This document shows, one piece after another, positions 53,201 to 61,722 of a stretch of DNA of 64,000 nucleotides (its first letter is position 1; each line of letters opens with the position of its first letter). The DNA comes from Fen-1258 sp947085815 (GTDB taxonomy: Bacteria > Bacteroidota > Ignavibacteria > Ignavibacteriales > Melioribacteraceae): NCBI GenBank assembly GCA_947085815.1, contig CAMTXU010000032.1, forward strand, positions 49,629-113,628, in the 5' to 3' direction. Under the pieces are notes generated by a model that was not told where the DNA came from, searched no databases, and saw only the letters and a program-made list of their open reading frames with translations. The position numbers were made by a program, and so were the translations under genes.

Positions 53201-53447
53201 GATGCCGATTGCATTTTCAACGAGCTCCGGCGCGGAATGGAAATCGGGTTTAGCATGGGCATTGATCGGCGGATTAACCAGCTCGCTCTTATTAACGCTA
53301 ATTATTGTTCCACTTGTTTACACTAAAGTTGAAGAATACAGAGTTCGAATTCCATTATTGTTCAAGAGAGTTAGTGAGTTGTTTAGATTCAACAAGAAAG
53401 CTGTTGTACCGGATTCTGTTGCAGAAGATTTGGGACTAAGTAAGTAG
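50277..53447 (+). CDS. RND multidrug-type efflux pump (HAE-1-like)
   Basis: A 1056-residue inner-membrane pump with the two-fold RND layout of 12 helices and two large periplasmic loops. The proton-relay Asp pair is in GILVDDSIVVLENIY (helix 4) and the Lys in GLVAKNAILLVD (helix 10), as in AcrB-type rather than metal-type CusA pumps. N-terminus SIKRPSLVIIVF and loop YPGASPNEVQ are classic. A terminator follows at 53494. Substrates are unknown. Confidence 0.94.
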   Translation: MTITELSIKRPSLVIIVFSALIVLGLFAFRQLKYELLPKISPPVITITTIYPGASPNEVQSGVTKLIEDAVSGMDKVSDVRSSSSEGVSFVIVELLQSADTDISLQDAQRRVGQVTSQLPSSAKVPTISKFALDEIPVLRMGVSANMDSKIFYQFVKDKIQPLISRVPGVGQIALVGGEEREIKVNLDLQKLRAYGFSIPQVLQVIKSGNLDFPTGKIKDQDGQFIVRIAGKLNSVEDLKNLIIGESRQGGEIKLSAIAEVEDGIKDYTNITRINFRNTIGIILQKQTDANAVEVSKLVRNEISRIESVYKKNNLKFEIAQDGSLFTIDAANAVKEDLALAVLLVSIVMLMFLHSIRNSLIVLVAIPCSLISTFIAIWALDFTLNLMTLLGLSLVVGILVDDSIVVLENIYHHLEKGEESRIAALRGRNEIGFAALAITFVDVAVFLPLTLVGGMVGNILREFSAVVVVATLMSLFVSFTVTPMLASRFAKLERLTSRTLLGKFAVWFEKKFKELTENYVVLLKWALKNRIKVALLTIAAFLASFALIPFGFIGAEFMTQADRGEFAVTLELAPGTTIEQTNKSSQQIEKLIGKMPEVERMYANVGASTEGLVGFSSSNSTEITVTLVPRNQRAKSTDQVGNEIKQMVQRIPGVKVRVNPIGIFGTANQTPIQLIINGPDYNDVVKTAREIQNIVKTIPGTADVRLSAEEGNPETRIEIDRKKITNFGLSIAEVGQTLQVALTGDDNSTLRIGDTEYDIRIVLDQFDRSKTDNLGNISFVNRKGQQIYLKQFANIYRATGPTKLSRQARSAAVTIFSQVQGGRTTGAISQDLEKQLSEFKFPSGVTYSFEGDVKHQRESFEDLALAMLAAILFTYMVMVALYDSFVYPFVILFSIPLAMIGALFALGLTLKALNIFTILGMIMLTGLVAKNAILLVDRTNFMRAQGESVYEALIDAVRMRIRPIFMTTLTMIFAMMPIAFSTSSGAEWKSGLAWALIGGLTSSLLLTLIIVPLVYTKVEEYRVRIPLLFKRVSELFRFNKKAVVPDSVAEDLGLSK

Positions 53448-53493
53448 ATCGTAAATTAGAGTTAGCGGTTTACGAATTGCATTTTTTAGTTTA

Positions 53494-53530
53494 GAAGCCG
53501 CATTTCCAAAAAGTTGCGGCTTTTTTTATT
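53494..53530 (+). terminator. Terminator of the RND efflux operon
   Basis: Stem AGCCGCA (53496-53502) / TGCGGCT (53515-53521) followed by TTTTTTT. Confidence 0.88.
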
Positions 53531-53601
53531 TCACTGCTCGCACTGTTTAATATACTTATTGTATATTTGCTCAACACAATAATAAATGTAAAGATTTATT
53601 C

Positions 53602-54213
53602 ATGGCAAAATATTCGGTTTTAGTAATCGATCTTGGCAATGTTCTCATTCCATTTGATTACCAAATCGTGGTTAACAAATTTAATAGAATTAAACCGGGG
53701 CTTGGCGATAAGTTTTACAAACTTTATCAAGAAAACTATAACATCCACCGCGACTTTGAAAAAGGAAAAATTAATACAGAACAATTCTTAACAATTATGC
53801 TGGAATGGATGGAAGGAAAAGTGTTTGGTAAAAAATTCTGCAAGATTTATGCGAGTCTGTTTTCCGTGAACAAAGATGTTGTAGAGCTGCTTCCCGCTCT
53901 AAAGAAAAAGAAATACAAGCTTGTTCTTCTCTCAAATACAAATCCAATCCATAAAAAGTACGGGTATGAGCATCTCGATTTTTTGAAACACTTTGATAAA
54001 CTCATCTTGTCCCATGAGGTGAAAGCTATCAAGCCGGAGAAAGAAATTTATAAAGCAGTTGAATCTTTTACCGGAAAACCATCCAAAGAGCATTTCATTA
54101 TTGATGATATTAAAAAATATGTTGACGGGGCAAAAAAGTGCGGCTGGGATGGCGTTCAGTTTACTAATTACCAAAGCCTTGTTGAAGAATTAAGAAAAAA
54201 AAAGATTTTGTAA
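53602..54213 (+). CDS. HAD-superfamily hydrolase (YihX-like)
   Basis: A 203-residue phosphatase-type HAD protein. Motif I is VIDLGNVLIPF (nucleophile Asp in D-L-G-N, the YihX-type variant of DxDx), motif II LLSNTN, motif III Lys in AIKPEKEIY, and motif IV IIDDIKKYVDGAK. The four-helix cap after motif I also fits YihX/alpha-glucose-1-phosphatase relatives. Substrate unknown. It is convergent with the ArsC-family gene. Confidence 0.85.
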   Translation: MAKYSVLVIDLGNVLIPFDYQIVVNKFNRIKPGLGDKFYKLYQENYNIHRDFEKGKINTEQFLTIMLEWMEGKVFGKKFCKIYASLFSVNKDVVELLPALKKKKYKLVLLSNTNPIHKKYGYEHLDFLKHFDKLILSHEVKAIKPEKEIYKAVESFTGKPSKEHFIIDDIKKYVDGAKKCGWDGVQFTNYQSLVEELRKKKIL

Positions 54214-54227
54214 TCAATGCGTAATTC

Positions 54228-54560
54228 TTAAACCCAGGTCTTCCAAATTTCAGGTTCATATCCCACCGTAACTTCTTTTCCATTCCGGACAATCGGAGTT
54301 TTAAAAAGAAGAGGGTCATTCAGGAGCTCATCTTCCAACTTAATTACCATGTATTGAAGATTGCGTTTTTTGAACTGCTTCCCCTCACGGTCAATTAATT
54401 CTTCGAGCTGAAATACGCGCGTAATGCTGTCAAGTTCACTTTTAGAAATACCTTTCTCGGTTAGATCCCGGAAATGGAATGGAATTTTTCTCTCCTTAAA
54501 ATATCGCCCGGCTTTTCTGGTATCGATACAACTTTTTGTCCCGAATATTTGAACATTCAT
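54228..54560 (-). CDS. ArsC/Spx-family thioredoxin-fold protein
   Basis: A 110-residue protein with the ArsC fold: VQIFGTKSCIDTRKA (Cys11, with the TR of C-x-x-T-R), then the RDL and TPIVRNG motifs. The later arsenate-binding Arg pattern is not clear, so it is an ArsC-family reductase of YffB-like type, not a proven arsenate reductase. No ars genes are adjacent. Confidence 0.85.
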   Translation of the reverse strand: MNVQIFGTKSCIDTRKAGRYFKERKIPFHFRDLTEKGISKSELDSITRVFQLEELIDREGKQFKKRNLQYMVIKLEDELLNDPLLFKTPIVRNGKEVTVGYEPEIWKTWV

Positions 54561-54656
54561 AATATTTTCCTTTACGCACAGCTAAGATTCATTGTTTGGT
54601 GTTGACAAAAGCCATATTTTTCTTACAAACAATAATAAATAAACTGTGGAATACTT

Positions 54657-56702
54657 ATGCGATACAACAAATATATTTTAATCATCATATTGGGAATCAT
54701 AACCATGGGTTGTAGTTCTGAAAAAAAAATAGAGCCGGATAACTTTAAATATTTCAGCGAACAGTTTGCCGATCTTCGAATTCAACGCTATAATGTACCC
54801 GGATTTGATGAACTAACACTCCAGCAAAAACAACTCGCTTATTATCTTTACCAGGCGGCTCTTTCGGGTCGTGATATGATTTATGATCAAAACTACAAAC
54901 ACAACTTATATATAAGGCGTACACTTGAAGCAATAATTAAAACTTATTCTGGCGATAGGAAGAATCCAGAGTTTGAAAAATTTATGACTTACACTAAACG
55001 TGTCTGGTTTTCCAACGGAGTCCATCATCACTACGCCAATAAAAAATTCTTACCTGAATTCTCAAAAGAATATTTTACAGAACTAATAGCGGGCAGCGAC
55101 GAGTATGAACTGCCATTGCAAAATATGGAGCGACCCGACGATTTAATCAAAAAACTTACTCCGATAATGTTTGATCCAAAAGTTGACGCGATGAAGGTTA
55201 ATCAAGATCCAAAATATGATCTGGTGAAATCTTCTGCGGTAAATTTTTATGACGGTGTAACTCAAAAGGAAGTGGAGGATTTCTACAAAAAGGTTGTTGA
55301 TCCTAACGACCCCACACCTGTTTCCCATGGGTTGAATTCTAAATTAGTGCGGCTCAATGGAAAAATAATAGAGCGCCATTATAAAGCGAACAGCATTTAT
55401 GCGGCGGCGATTCAAAAAATTGTTTCTTGGCTGAAAAAAGCTGTTACCGTGGCAGAAAATGATCAACAGAAAAGAGCTTTGAATTTGCTTATTGAGTATT
55501 ACAATACAGGCGATCTTAAAAAATGGGATGAATACAACATTGAATGGGTAAAGGATACATCTTCAGTAATCGATGTTGTAAACGGGTTTATCGAAACATA
55601 TAACGATCCGCTCGGTTACCGCGCTAACTATGAATCATACGTTTCAATTGAAAATAAACAAGCTACGAAAAGAATTAAGGCAATAAGCGATAACGCTCAG
55701 TGGTTCGAAGACAATTCGCCAATTATGAAGGAACATAAGAAGAAGAGCGTTAAGGGCATCAGCGCAAAAGTAATTACGGTTGTGGTAGAATCCGGAGATG
55801 CCTCCCCTTCAACTCCGATCGGGGTGAATCTGCCAAATTCAAATTGGATACGGAAAGAGCATGGGTCAAAGTCTGTTAACATGGGAAACATAGTCCATTC
55901 GTATAATATGTTTGCAACAACAAGTGGAGTCATGGAGGAATTCGCCTATTCAAAAGAGGAGATAGAGCGATCAAAAAAATATGGTGCTTTATCGGATGAC
56001 CTCCACACAGATATGCATGAAGTGATTGGACACGCATCAGGACAGATAAATCCGGGCATTGCAGAGCCCCACTCAACGTTAAAAAATTATTACTCAACTC
56101 TTGAGGAAGCCCGTGCAGATCTTGTTGCTCTTTACTACCTGTTAGATCAAAAATTGGTTGATCTTGGTGTTATGCCCTCCGTAGATGCCGGTAAGGCAGC
56201 TTATGATCAATATATTAGAAATGGATTACTCGTTCAGCTTGCACGCGTAAATTTCGGCGATAATGTTGAAGAAGCACATATGAGAAACCGTCAACTTATT
56301 GCTATGTGGGCTTTCGAAAAAGGTAAACAAGAGAATGTAATCGAGAAAAAGTTAAAGGATGGAAAAACATATTTTGTAATTAATGATTATAACAAGCTGA
56401 GAAATTTATTCGGTCAATTGCTGAAAGAAATTCAAAGAATTAAATCGGAAGGAGATTACAACGCCGGAAAAAATTTAGTTGAATATTACGGCGTTAAGGT
56501 TAACCAAGATATTCATAAGGAAGTATTAGAGCGCTACAAGAAATTGAATATAGCTCCATATGCGGGTTTTATTAATCCAATGCTGGTGCCAATTACAAAA
56601 GAGAACCGTATAATTAATGTTAAGATTGAATATCCGGATGACTTTACCAAACAGATGTTGTATTACGCTAAAGAATATTCTTTCTTACCAACATATAATT
56701 AA
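54657..56702 (+). CDS. Dipeptidyl peptidase III (M49 zinc peptidase), lipoprotein
   Basis: A 681-residue peptidase releasing dipeptides from short peptides. The zinc motif HEVIGHASGQ has the six-residue HExxGH form typical of family M49 and of the Bacteroidota variant; the third ligand is in EEARADLVALYYL. The N-terminus is a lipoprotein signal (IIILGIITMGCSS, lipidated Cys19). The stop codon lies inside the first arm of the shared terminator. Confidence 0.92.
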   Translation: MRYNKYILIIILGIITMGCSSEKKIEPDNFKYFSEQFADLRIQRYNVPGFDELTLQQKQLAYYLYQAALSGRDMIYDQNYKHNLYIRRTLEAIIKTYSGDRKNPEFEKFMTYTKRVWFSNGVHHHYANKKFLPEFSKEYFTELIAGSDEYELPLQNMERPDDLIKKLTPIMFDPKVDAMKVNQDPKYDLVKSSAVNFYDGVTQKEVEDFYKKVVDPNDPTPVSHGLNSKLVRLNGKIIERHYKANSIYAAAIQKIVSWLKKAVTVAENDQQKRALNLLIEYYNTGDLKKWDEYNIEWVKDTSSVIDVVNGFIETYNDPLGYRANYESYVSIENKQATKRIKAISDNAQWFEDNSPIMKEHKKKSVKGISAKVITVVVESGDASPSTPIGVNLPNSNWIRKEHGSKSVNMGNIVHSYNMFATTSGVMEEFAYSKEEIERSKKYGALSDDLHTDMHEVIGHASGQINPGIAEPHSTLKNYYSTLEEARADLVALYYLLDQKLVDLGVMPSVDAGKAAYDQYIRNGLLVQLARVNFGDNVEEAHMRNRQLIAMWAFEKGKQENVIEKKLKDGKTYFVINDYNKLRNLFGQLLKEIQRIKSEGDYNAGKNLVEYYGVKVNQDIHKEVLERYKKLNIAPYAGFINPMLVPITKENRIINVKIEYPDDFTKQMLYYAKEYSFLPTYN

Positions 56703-56751
56703 GCCCAATTCTATCCCTTCCCACAAGGAAGGGAATTTGGGATGGGCTTAA
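56699..56751. terminator. Bidirectional terminator holding both stop codons
   Basis: Outer stem TTAAGCCCA / TGGGCTTAA and inner stem TCCCTTCC / GGAAGGGA. The TAA stops of the M49 gene (56700-56702) and the opposing radical SAM gene (56748-56750) are both inside the outer stem. Confidence 0.8.
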
Positions 56752-58229
56752 ATTGTCGCGGCAATTCTTCTGAAGTGATATCCATAAACTACCAAAGTCA
56801 TTGCTAGTGAAAACTTTTTAGGATATTTAACTAAACTATATATAAGTGTTTGCCAAAAGAATCTTCTTCCTTCTTCAAGAATACCAATCAACCAAAGTAA
56901 TTTTACAAAAGCTTTGATCTCGGTAAAAGTCAGCATTTGAGATTTCCACGAAGGAACAGTGTATTCATGTAGGAATACTTTTAGGCGGTTGTAATATTCT
57001 TGAGGTGAATAGATTGTACGAATAATTTTTGAATATCCGGCAACTAAATCCCGATAGTTCATCTTGGGAATAAAATTAGTTGCACCATCCATGTTGTTAC
57101 CGCTCCATCCGTCCAATAATCTATTTTCCTTTTTCAGACGATTAAATAGATGTGTTCCACTTGGGGCGTTTAACAACCCGACCATAGCTGCAGCAATTCC
57201 GCTTTTACGGATAAAATTAATTTGCTGTGTAAATATGTCCGGCGGGTCGTGGTCGAAACCAATTATAAATCCCGCTGAAACCACCATGCCGTGTTGTTGC
57301 AGTTTTTTAACAGAAAGTACTAAATCTCTTCCTTGGTTCTGCGCCTTACCGCACTCAGATAAACTTTCATCATTTGGAGTTTCGATACCTACGAAGATGC
57401 TGTAAAATCCGGCTTCTACCATTAAATTTATCAAGTCTTCATCATCCGCCAGGTTGATTGATACCTCGGTAAGAAAACGGAATGGATATCTTCTCTCCTT
57501 CAACCATTCAATTAATGCGGGAAGAATTTCCTCCTTTAATTTCCTTTTATTACCTATAAAATTGTCGTCCACAACAGAAATATCACCTCTGTAGCCGAGA
57601 TCATACAAGCGGTTAAGTTCTCTCAAGAAATGCTCTTTGCTCTTGGTACGTGGTGTACGACCATTTAACATAGTTATACTACAGAACTCGCAATCGTATG
57701 GACACCCTCTTGAATACTGGAGACTAAGTGAAGCATATTTCTTTATTTCTAATAGTTCCCACATTGGCATGGGGGCAAGAGAAATATCAGGAAATTCTTC
57801 CGTTGAGTATAAGCTTTTTGGTTTTCCGTTTTCCAGATCGGTTAAAAACTGTGGAAGAGTAATTTCAGCTTCATTGAGAACAAAATGATCTATGCCTAAG
57901 AAATCTTGATGCTGTGTTGTAAATAGTGGGCCTCCAGCAACTATTTTGGTCCCTAGCTTATTACATCGCCTAACAATTTCTTTTACGGAATGAGCATGAA
58001 CATTCATTGCGCTTAGGAATACATAATCTGCCCATAGTAGGTCAGTATCATTAAGCTTAGATACATTCTGATCTATTAATTTTTTTCCCCACTCTTGTGG
58101 AAGCATTGCTGCTACCGTTATTAAACCCAATGGCGGTTCTGCTGATTTTTTAGAGACGAATTTCAACGCATCTTTAAAACTCCAAAAAGTAGAGGGTGTT
58201 TCGGGATAAACCAATAATATTTTCATCAT
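56748..58229 (-). CDS. B12-binding-domain radical SAM protein with DUF4070
   Basis: A 493-residue protein. An N-terminal cobalamin-binding-like domain (about 1-140, with VYPETPSTFWSF and AGGPLFTTQ) precedes the radical SAM core with RGCPYDCEFCSI (CxxxCxxC) near 178. A C-terminal DUF4070 region contains FIIGFDHDPPDIF and a hydrophobic, membrane-associating end. The family includes the hopanoid C-3 methylase HpnR, but most members are uncharacterised and no hopanoid genes are nearby. The ATG follows AGAGG. It is not the AmmeMemo radical SAM enzyme. Confidence 0.88.
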   Translation of the reverse strand: MMKILLVYPETPSTFWSFKDALKFVSKKSAEPPLGLITVAAMLPQEWGKKLIDQNVSKLNDTDLLWADYVFLSAMNVHAHSVKEIVRRCNKLGTKIVAGGPLFTTQHQDFLGIDHFVLNEAEITLPQFLTDLENGKPKSLYSTEEFPDISLAPMPMWELLEIKKYASLSLQYSRGCPYDCEFCSITMLNGRTPRTKSKEHFLRELNRLYDLGYRGDISVVDDNFIGNKRKLKEEILPALIEWLKERRYPFRFLTEVSINLADDEDLINLMVEAGFYSIFVGIETPNDESLSECGKAQNQGRDLVLSVKKLQQHGMVVSAGFIIGFDHDPPDIFTQQINFIRKSGIAAAMVGLLNAPSGTHLFNRLKKENRLLDGWSGNNMDGATNFIPKMNYRDLVAGYSKIIRTIYSPQEYYNRLKVFLHEYTVPSWKSQMLTFTEIKAFVKLLWLIGILEEGRRFFWQTLIYSLVKYPKKFSLAMTLVVYGYHFRRIAATI

Positions 58230-58453
58230 TTACCTCTAATCAATTCTTATTAAATAAGACAGAATTATTTTATCAGATCGAATTATTCTTGACCATTTAT
58301 TTTGCACTATCATTATGGTAAATATTTTATTGTATGTTTGTAAAAGAAGTGTAAAAAACAAAAGCGAAATATTTGACAATTGATTTTAAAAAGGGATATT
58401 TGTAAAGAGTCGAATTATAAAATTATTGTTTCACTAACAATCCGATTATCTAA

Positions 58454-59479
58454 ATGAGAAAAAGCCGTTCCCAACTGTTTTTAGTATTGGCATATATCTT
58501 TGCACAGTTCGCATGGCTGGGTTTGCTTGGGCTGTGGATCTATTGGTACGTATCCAATTATCTAATCATTAAACAAGTTGGTGATAAATTATCTCCCCAG
58601 ATCGTGATTGATAGTCCGAATGTTATGATTTTTGTCGGCGGAATAATTTTGATTGTCGGAATTGCCACAGCAATGTTTTTCATCTTTCGAAATCTTACTG
58701 TTCAATTGAAACTTACAAGACTGTATGATAATTTTATAGCAAACGTTACACACGAGCTCAAATCTCCGCTCGCCTCGATTCAGCTCTACTTAGAAACACT
58801 TCATTCCAAAGACGTTCCGGTAAATAAACAAAAAGAATTTTACGGGTTGATGTTAATGGATTCGAAGCGGTTGAAAAAACTTATTGATTCTATTCTGGAG
58901 ATTTCCCGCCTTGAGAAAAAGAGAATTGCACATAATTTTCATATCTACAACGCGGATGAGGTTGTTCGCCAACTCATCAAAGATTCAATTGAACAATTTA
59001 GACTTGCGGAGGGTGCTGTAAAAATAATAGGAGAAGCGCCCGGTAAATGCGTAATTGATAAAGATGCAATACAAATAGTCTTTGATAACTTGACAGATAA
59101 TGCAATCAAGTATTCCATTAATCAACCGGAAATAAGGATAAATCTCTCATGTTCAAAAAAATATGTAATAATTGAATTTGCCGATAAAGGAATTGGCATT
59201 GGGCAGAAAAATCTCAAAAAGATATTTCACAAGTTTCAACGAATTGATAATAAGAATATTCCAACAGTCAAGGGAACCGGACTCGGATTGTATTGGGTTA
59301 AAGAGATAATAAAATTTCACGGCGGCAAAATCTCAGCTTTTAGCGAAGGTATAAATAAAGGAACGGCATTAAAAATTGAGCTACCAATCTATCAATCATC
59401 AAAAAGATTTTATATAAACAGATTATTAAGAGAAACTGCTAGAAAGCAAAAAATCTTGGAAAAAGAAGATGGAGAATAA
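58454..59479 (+). CDS. Sensor histidine kinase
   Basis: A 341-residue kinase with two transmembrane helices (about 8-32 and 58-78) and a very short sensor loop between them. The HisKA phospho-acceptor His100 is in NVTHELKSPLASI. The ATPase domain shows N box DNLTDNAIKYS, G1 FADKGIGIG and G2 GTGLGLYWVK. It overlaps the response regulator gene by 11 bp. The stimulus is unknown; the short loop suggests sensing within the membrane. Confidence 0.94.
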   Translation: MRKSRSQLFLVLAYIFAQFAWLGLLGLWIYWYVSNYLIIKQVGDKLSPQIVIDSPNVMIFVGGIILIVGIATAMFFIFRNLTVQLKLTRLYDNFIANVTHELKSPLASIQLYLETLHSKDVPVNKQKEFYGLMLMDSKRLKKLIDSILEISRLEKKRIAHNFHIYNADEVVRQLIKDSIEQFRLAEGAVKIIGEAPGKCVIDKDAIQIVFDNLTDNAIKYSINQPEIRINLSCSKKYVIIEFADKGIGIGQKNLKKIFHKFQRIDNKNIPTVKGTGLGLYWVKEIIKFHGGKISAFSEGINKGTALKIELPIYQSSKRFYINRLLRETARKQKILEKEDGE

Positions 59480-60185
59480 TCCTTTTAAAGGTCGAAAAAT
59501 TTTGCTCGTAGAAGATGAAGAAAGCCTCGCTGTCGGACTTGAATATAATTTAACCGATGAGGGCTACATAGTGGACTGGGCAAAAAACGGCAGAAAGGCA
59601 TTAGAATATTTCGAAGCCAATAATTACGATTTGATAATTCTTGATATCATGCTTCCTTATTATAACGGTTTTGAAATTGCAGAACGTGTTCGTTCAAAAT
59701 TGCCTCAGATGCCGATGCTTATGTTAACCGCAAGGACAAATGCTGAGGATAAAGTTAGGGGACTTGAACTTGGTGCGGATGATTACATGACTAAGCCGTT
59801 CAATCTTCAGGAGCTGTTATTGCGCGTGAAAGGGATGTTGCGCCGAAAAATGTGGTATCAAACATCCACAGAGATTGAACCGTTATATAAATTTGGAAAC
59901 AACGTTGTAAATTTTGATAATCTCAAATGCACAAGCGGAATTAAAAAATTTGTTTTAACCCAGCGTGAAGCAATGGTTTTGAAATACATGATTGAGAAAA
60001 AAGGTAAAATCGTCTCCCGGAAAGAACTTCTTGAAAATGTTTGGCATCTTAGCTCTGAAATTGAAACGCGAACAGTTGATAATTTTATTTCGAGGCTGCG
60101 TAAATATTTTGAACCTGACCCGGAGCACCCGGTCTATATAAAAAGCATTCGCAGTGCCGGTTATTCTTTTAATGATGAAAAATAA
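59469..60185 (+). CDS. OmpR-family response regulator
   Basis: A 238-residue regulator. The receiver domain has acidic pocket EDE (15-17), phospho-acceptor Asp59 in IILDIMLP, and TKPF with the conserved Lys near 108. A winged-helix DNA-binding domain (about 145-235) has the recognition helix in SSEIETRTVDNFISRLRKYF. Partner of the kinase immediately upstream. Confidence 0.95.
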   Translation: MENNPFKGRKILLVEDEESLAVGLEYNLTDEGYIVDWAKNGRKALEYFEANNYDLIILDIMLPYYNGFEIAERVRSKLPQMPMLMLTARTNAEDKVRGLELGADDYMTKPFNLQELLLRVKGMLRRKMWYQTSTEIEPLYKFGNNVVNFDNLKCTSGIKKFVLTQREAMVLKYMIEKKGKIVSRKELLENVWHLSSEIETRTVDNFISRLRKYFEPDPEHPVYIKSIRSAGYSFNDEK

Positions 60186-60228
60186 CTATCTCTTCTTTTT
60201 AAGAATGACTCTAAACCTTAACATGGCA

Positions 60229-60267
60229 AACCTTGAAAGTCAAACGAAGACCTTCAAGGTTTTCAAT
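60229..60267. repeat. 39-bp hairpin repeat, left copy of ATPase islet
   Basis: AACCTTGAAAGTC and GACCTTCAAGGTT pair at 12 of 13 with a loop of about 7 bases. The whole 39 bp matches the copy at 61598-61636 at 34 of 39 positions. The two copies frame the AAA-DUF4143 gene. Confidence 0.65.
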
Positions 60268-60326
60268 AGCACATGTAAAACCGCTCACACATTTTTTCCA
60301 ATTATTCTTTTGGTAATCCATTTCTC

Positions 60327-60380
60327 ATTGAGTAAATTAACTCAGAGCATTGAGTAAATTATCTCAATGTATTGAGTAAA
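60327..60380. promoter_or_regulatory. Three 22-bp-period iterons upstream of the ATPase gene
   Basis: ATTGAGTAAA occurs at 60327, 60349 and 60371, exactly 22 bp apart. Each of the first two units continues as TTAnCTCA, giving TGAG-N8-CTCA inverted halves. The last copy ends 10 bp before the ATPase ATG. The array looks like a binding site for the ATPase itself or a dedicated regulator. Confidence 0.6.
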
Positions 60381-60390
60381 GAGGTTAACT

Positions 60391-61578
60391 ATGTTTACAA
60401 GATTTCAATACGGCAAATTGCAGTCCCGGCTTAAAGAGAAAAGAAGATTCATTCAAGTATTAAGCGGACCAAGACAATGCGGTAAAACCACGCTTTCACG
60501 CCAGGTTTCATCTGCCTTAAAAATGGAAACTCATTTTGTTACTGCAGATTCACCCGTTCCTTACCACTCTACTTGGATAGAACAACAATGGGAAACAGCC
60601 AGAGTTCTAGCCAAAAAATCTTCTAAAGGTGCAATAATAATACTTGATGAAATTCAAAAAGTAACAGGCTGGTCCGAGGTTATTAAAAAACTTTGGGATG
60701 AAGACACAGCCGCCAAAACCAATTTGAAAGCGTTGATTTTAGGAAGCGCGCCTCTTTTAATTCAACACGGTTTAACTGAAAGTTTAGCCGGAAGGTTTGA
60801 ACTTGTGCCTCTTTCCCATTGGAGTTTTTCGGAAATGCGCGATGCGTTTGGCTGGAATTTGGATCAATATATTTACTTCGGCGGCTACCCGGGTCCGGCT
60901 GAATTAATAAAGGATGAAGAGCGTTGGTCCCGGTATATTCATGATTCGCTAATCGAAACAACAATTTCCCGAGATATACTTCTTTTAACAAGAATTGACA
61001 AACAAGCATTACTGCGTCAGTTATTCCGGCTCGGCGTTCATTATTCATGTCAAATTGTTTCTTATCAAAAACTTATTGGACAGCTTCAGGATGCGGGCAA
61101 CACTACAACTCTTGCAAACTATCTGGAACTTCTATCGGGTGCTGGAATGTTAACAGGGCTTCAAAAATATTCCGGTTCACAAATACGCCAACGTTCCTCA
61201 AGTCCAAAATTTTTAGCATTGAACAATGCGCTTATTACTTCTCAATCAGAATACGGTTTTAACGAAGCGCGCAAGAATACTGATTTTTGGGGTCGTCTTG
61301 TTGAAACTGCGGTTGGCTCACACTTGCTGAATGTAACAACCGGCACAAAATTAAAAGTATTGTACTGGCGCGAAGGTGCTAAAGAAGTTGATTTTATTTT
61401 GCTGAACGGTTCAAAGATTTTTGCGCTTGAAGTTAAAAGCGGAAGAGTAAGAGAAAGTTTAGCCGGATTAGATTCATTTAGTAAACAATATAAACCCAAA
61501 AAGATAATGCTTGTCGGGCAGGGCGGTATTCCGGTTGAAGTTTTTTTATCAACACCGGCAGTTGAATGGTTTGAGTAA
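60391..61578 (+). CDS. AAA ATPase with C-terminal DUF4143 (nuclease-like) domain
   Basis: A 395-residue protein. Walker A GPRQCGKTTL (26-35) and Walker B IIILDEIQKV (about 87-96) belong to the AAA family paired with DUF4143. The LILGSAPLL sensor region, a winged-helix-like middle, and the C-terminal DUF4143 with AKEVDFILLNGSKIFALEVK follow; that D...E-x-K arrangement is the core of the PD-(D/E)xK nuclease fold. Function of the family is unknown. It stands alone, preceded by 22-bp iterons and framed by a pair of hairpin repeats, which suggests a self-contained mobile islet. Confidence 0.88.
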   Translation: MFTRFQYGKLQSRLKEKRRFIQVLSGPRQCGKTTLSRQVSSALKMETHFVTADSPVPYHSTWIEQQWETARVLAKKSSKGAIIILDEIQKVTGWSEVIKKLWDEDTAAKTNLKALILGSAPLLIQHGLTESLAGRFELVPLSHWSFSEMRDAFGWNLDQYIYFGGYPGPAELIKDEERWSRYIHDSLIETTISRDILLLTRIDKQALLRQLFRLGVHYSCQIVSYQKLIGQLQDAGNTTTLANYLELLSGAGMLTGLQKYSGSQIRQRSSSPKFLALNNALITSQSEYGFNEARKNTDFWGRLVETAVGSHLLNVTTGTKLKVLYWREGAKEVDFILLNGSKIFALEVKSGRVRESLAGLDSFSKQYKPKKIMLVGQGGIPVEVFLSTPAVEWFE

Positions 61579-61597
61579 ATTTATTTTATACCATCAC

Positions 61598-61636
61598 AAC
61601 CTTGGAAGTTAAATGAAGACCGTCAAGGTTATCAAT
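61598..61636. repeat. 39-bp hairpin repeat, right copy of ATPase islet
   Basis: A direct repeat of 60229-60267 (34 of 39 identical), itself an imperfect hairpin (AACCTTGGAAGTT / GACCGTCAAGGTT). It starts 20 bp after the ATPase stop. Confidence 0.65.
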
Positions 61637-61722
61637 TAAAAAAGACTTTGGGTTAAAGTTAATTTTGTTTGATTGAATGATGTTACTTCGTTAGTTTTAG
61701 TTAGAAATATAGCGGGGTAGTT

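Noticed and set aside
60154..60357. Plus-strand frame overlapping the response regulator end
   Set aside because: It starts inside the regulator gene and consists mostly of the hairpin repeat and iteron DNA.
60327..60380. Iterons considered as a small CRISPR array
   Set aside because: The units are 22 bp with no unique spacers between them and no cas genes are nearby, so they are iterons rather than a CRISPR array.
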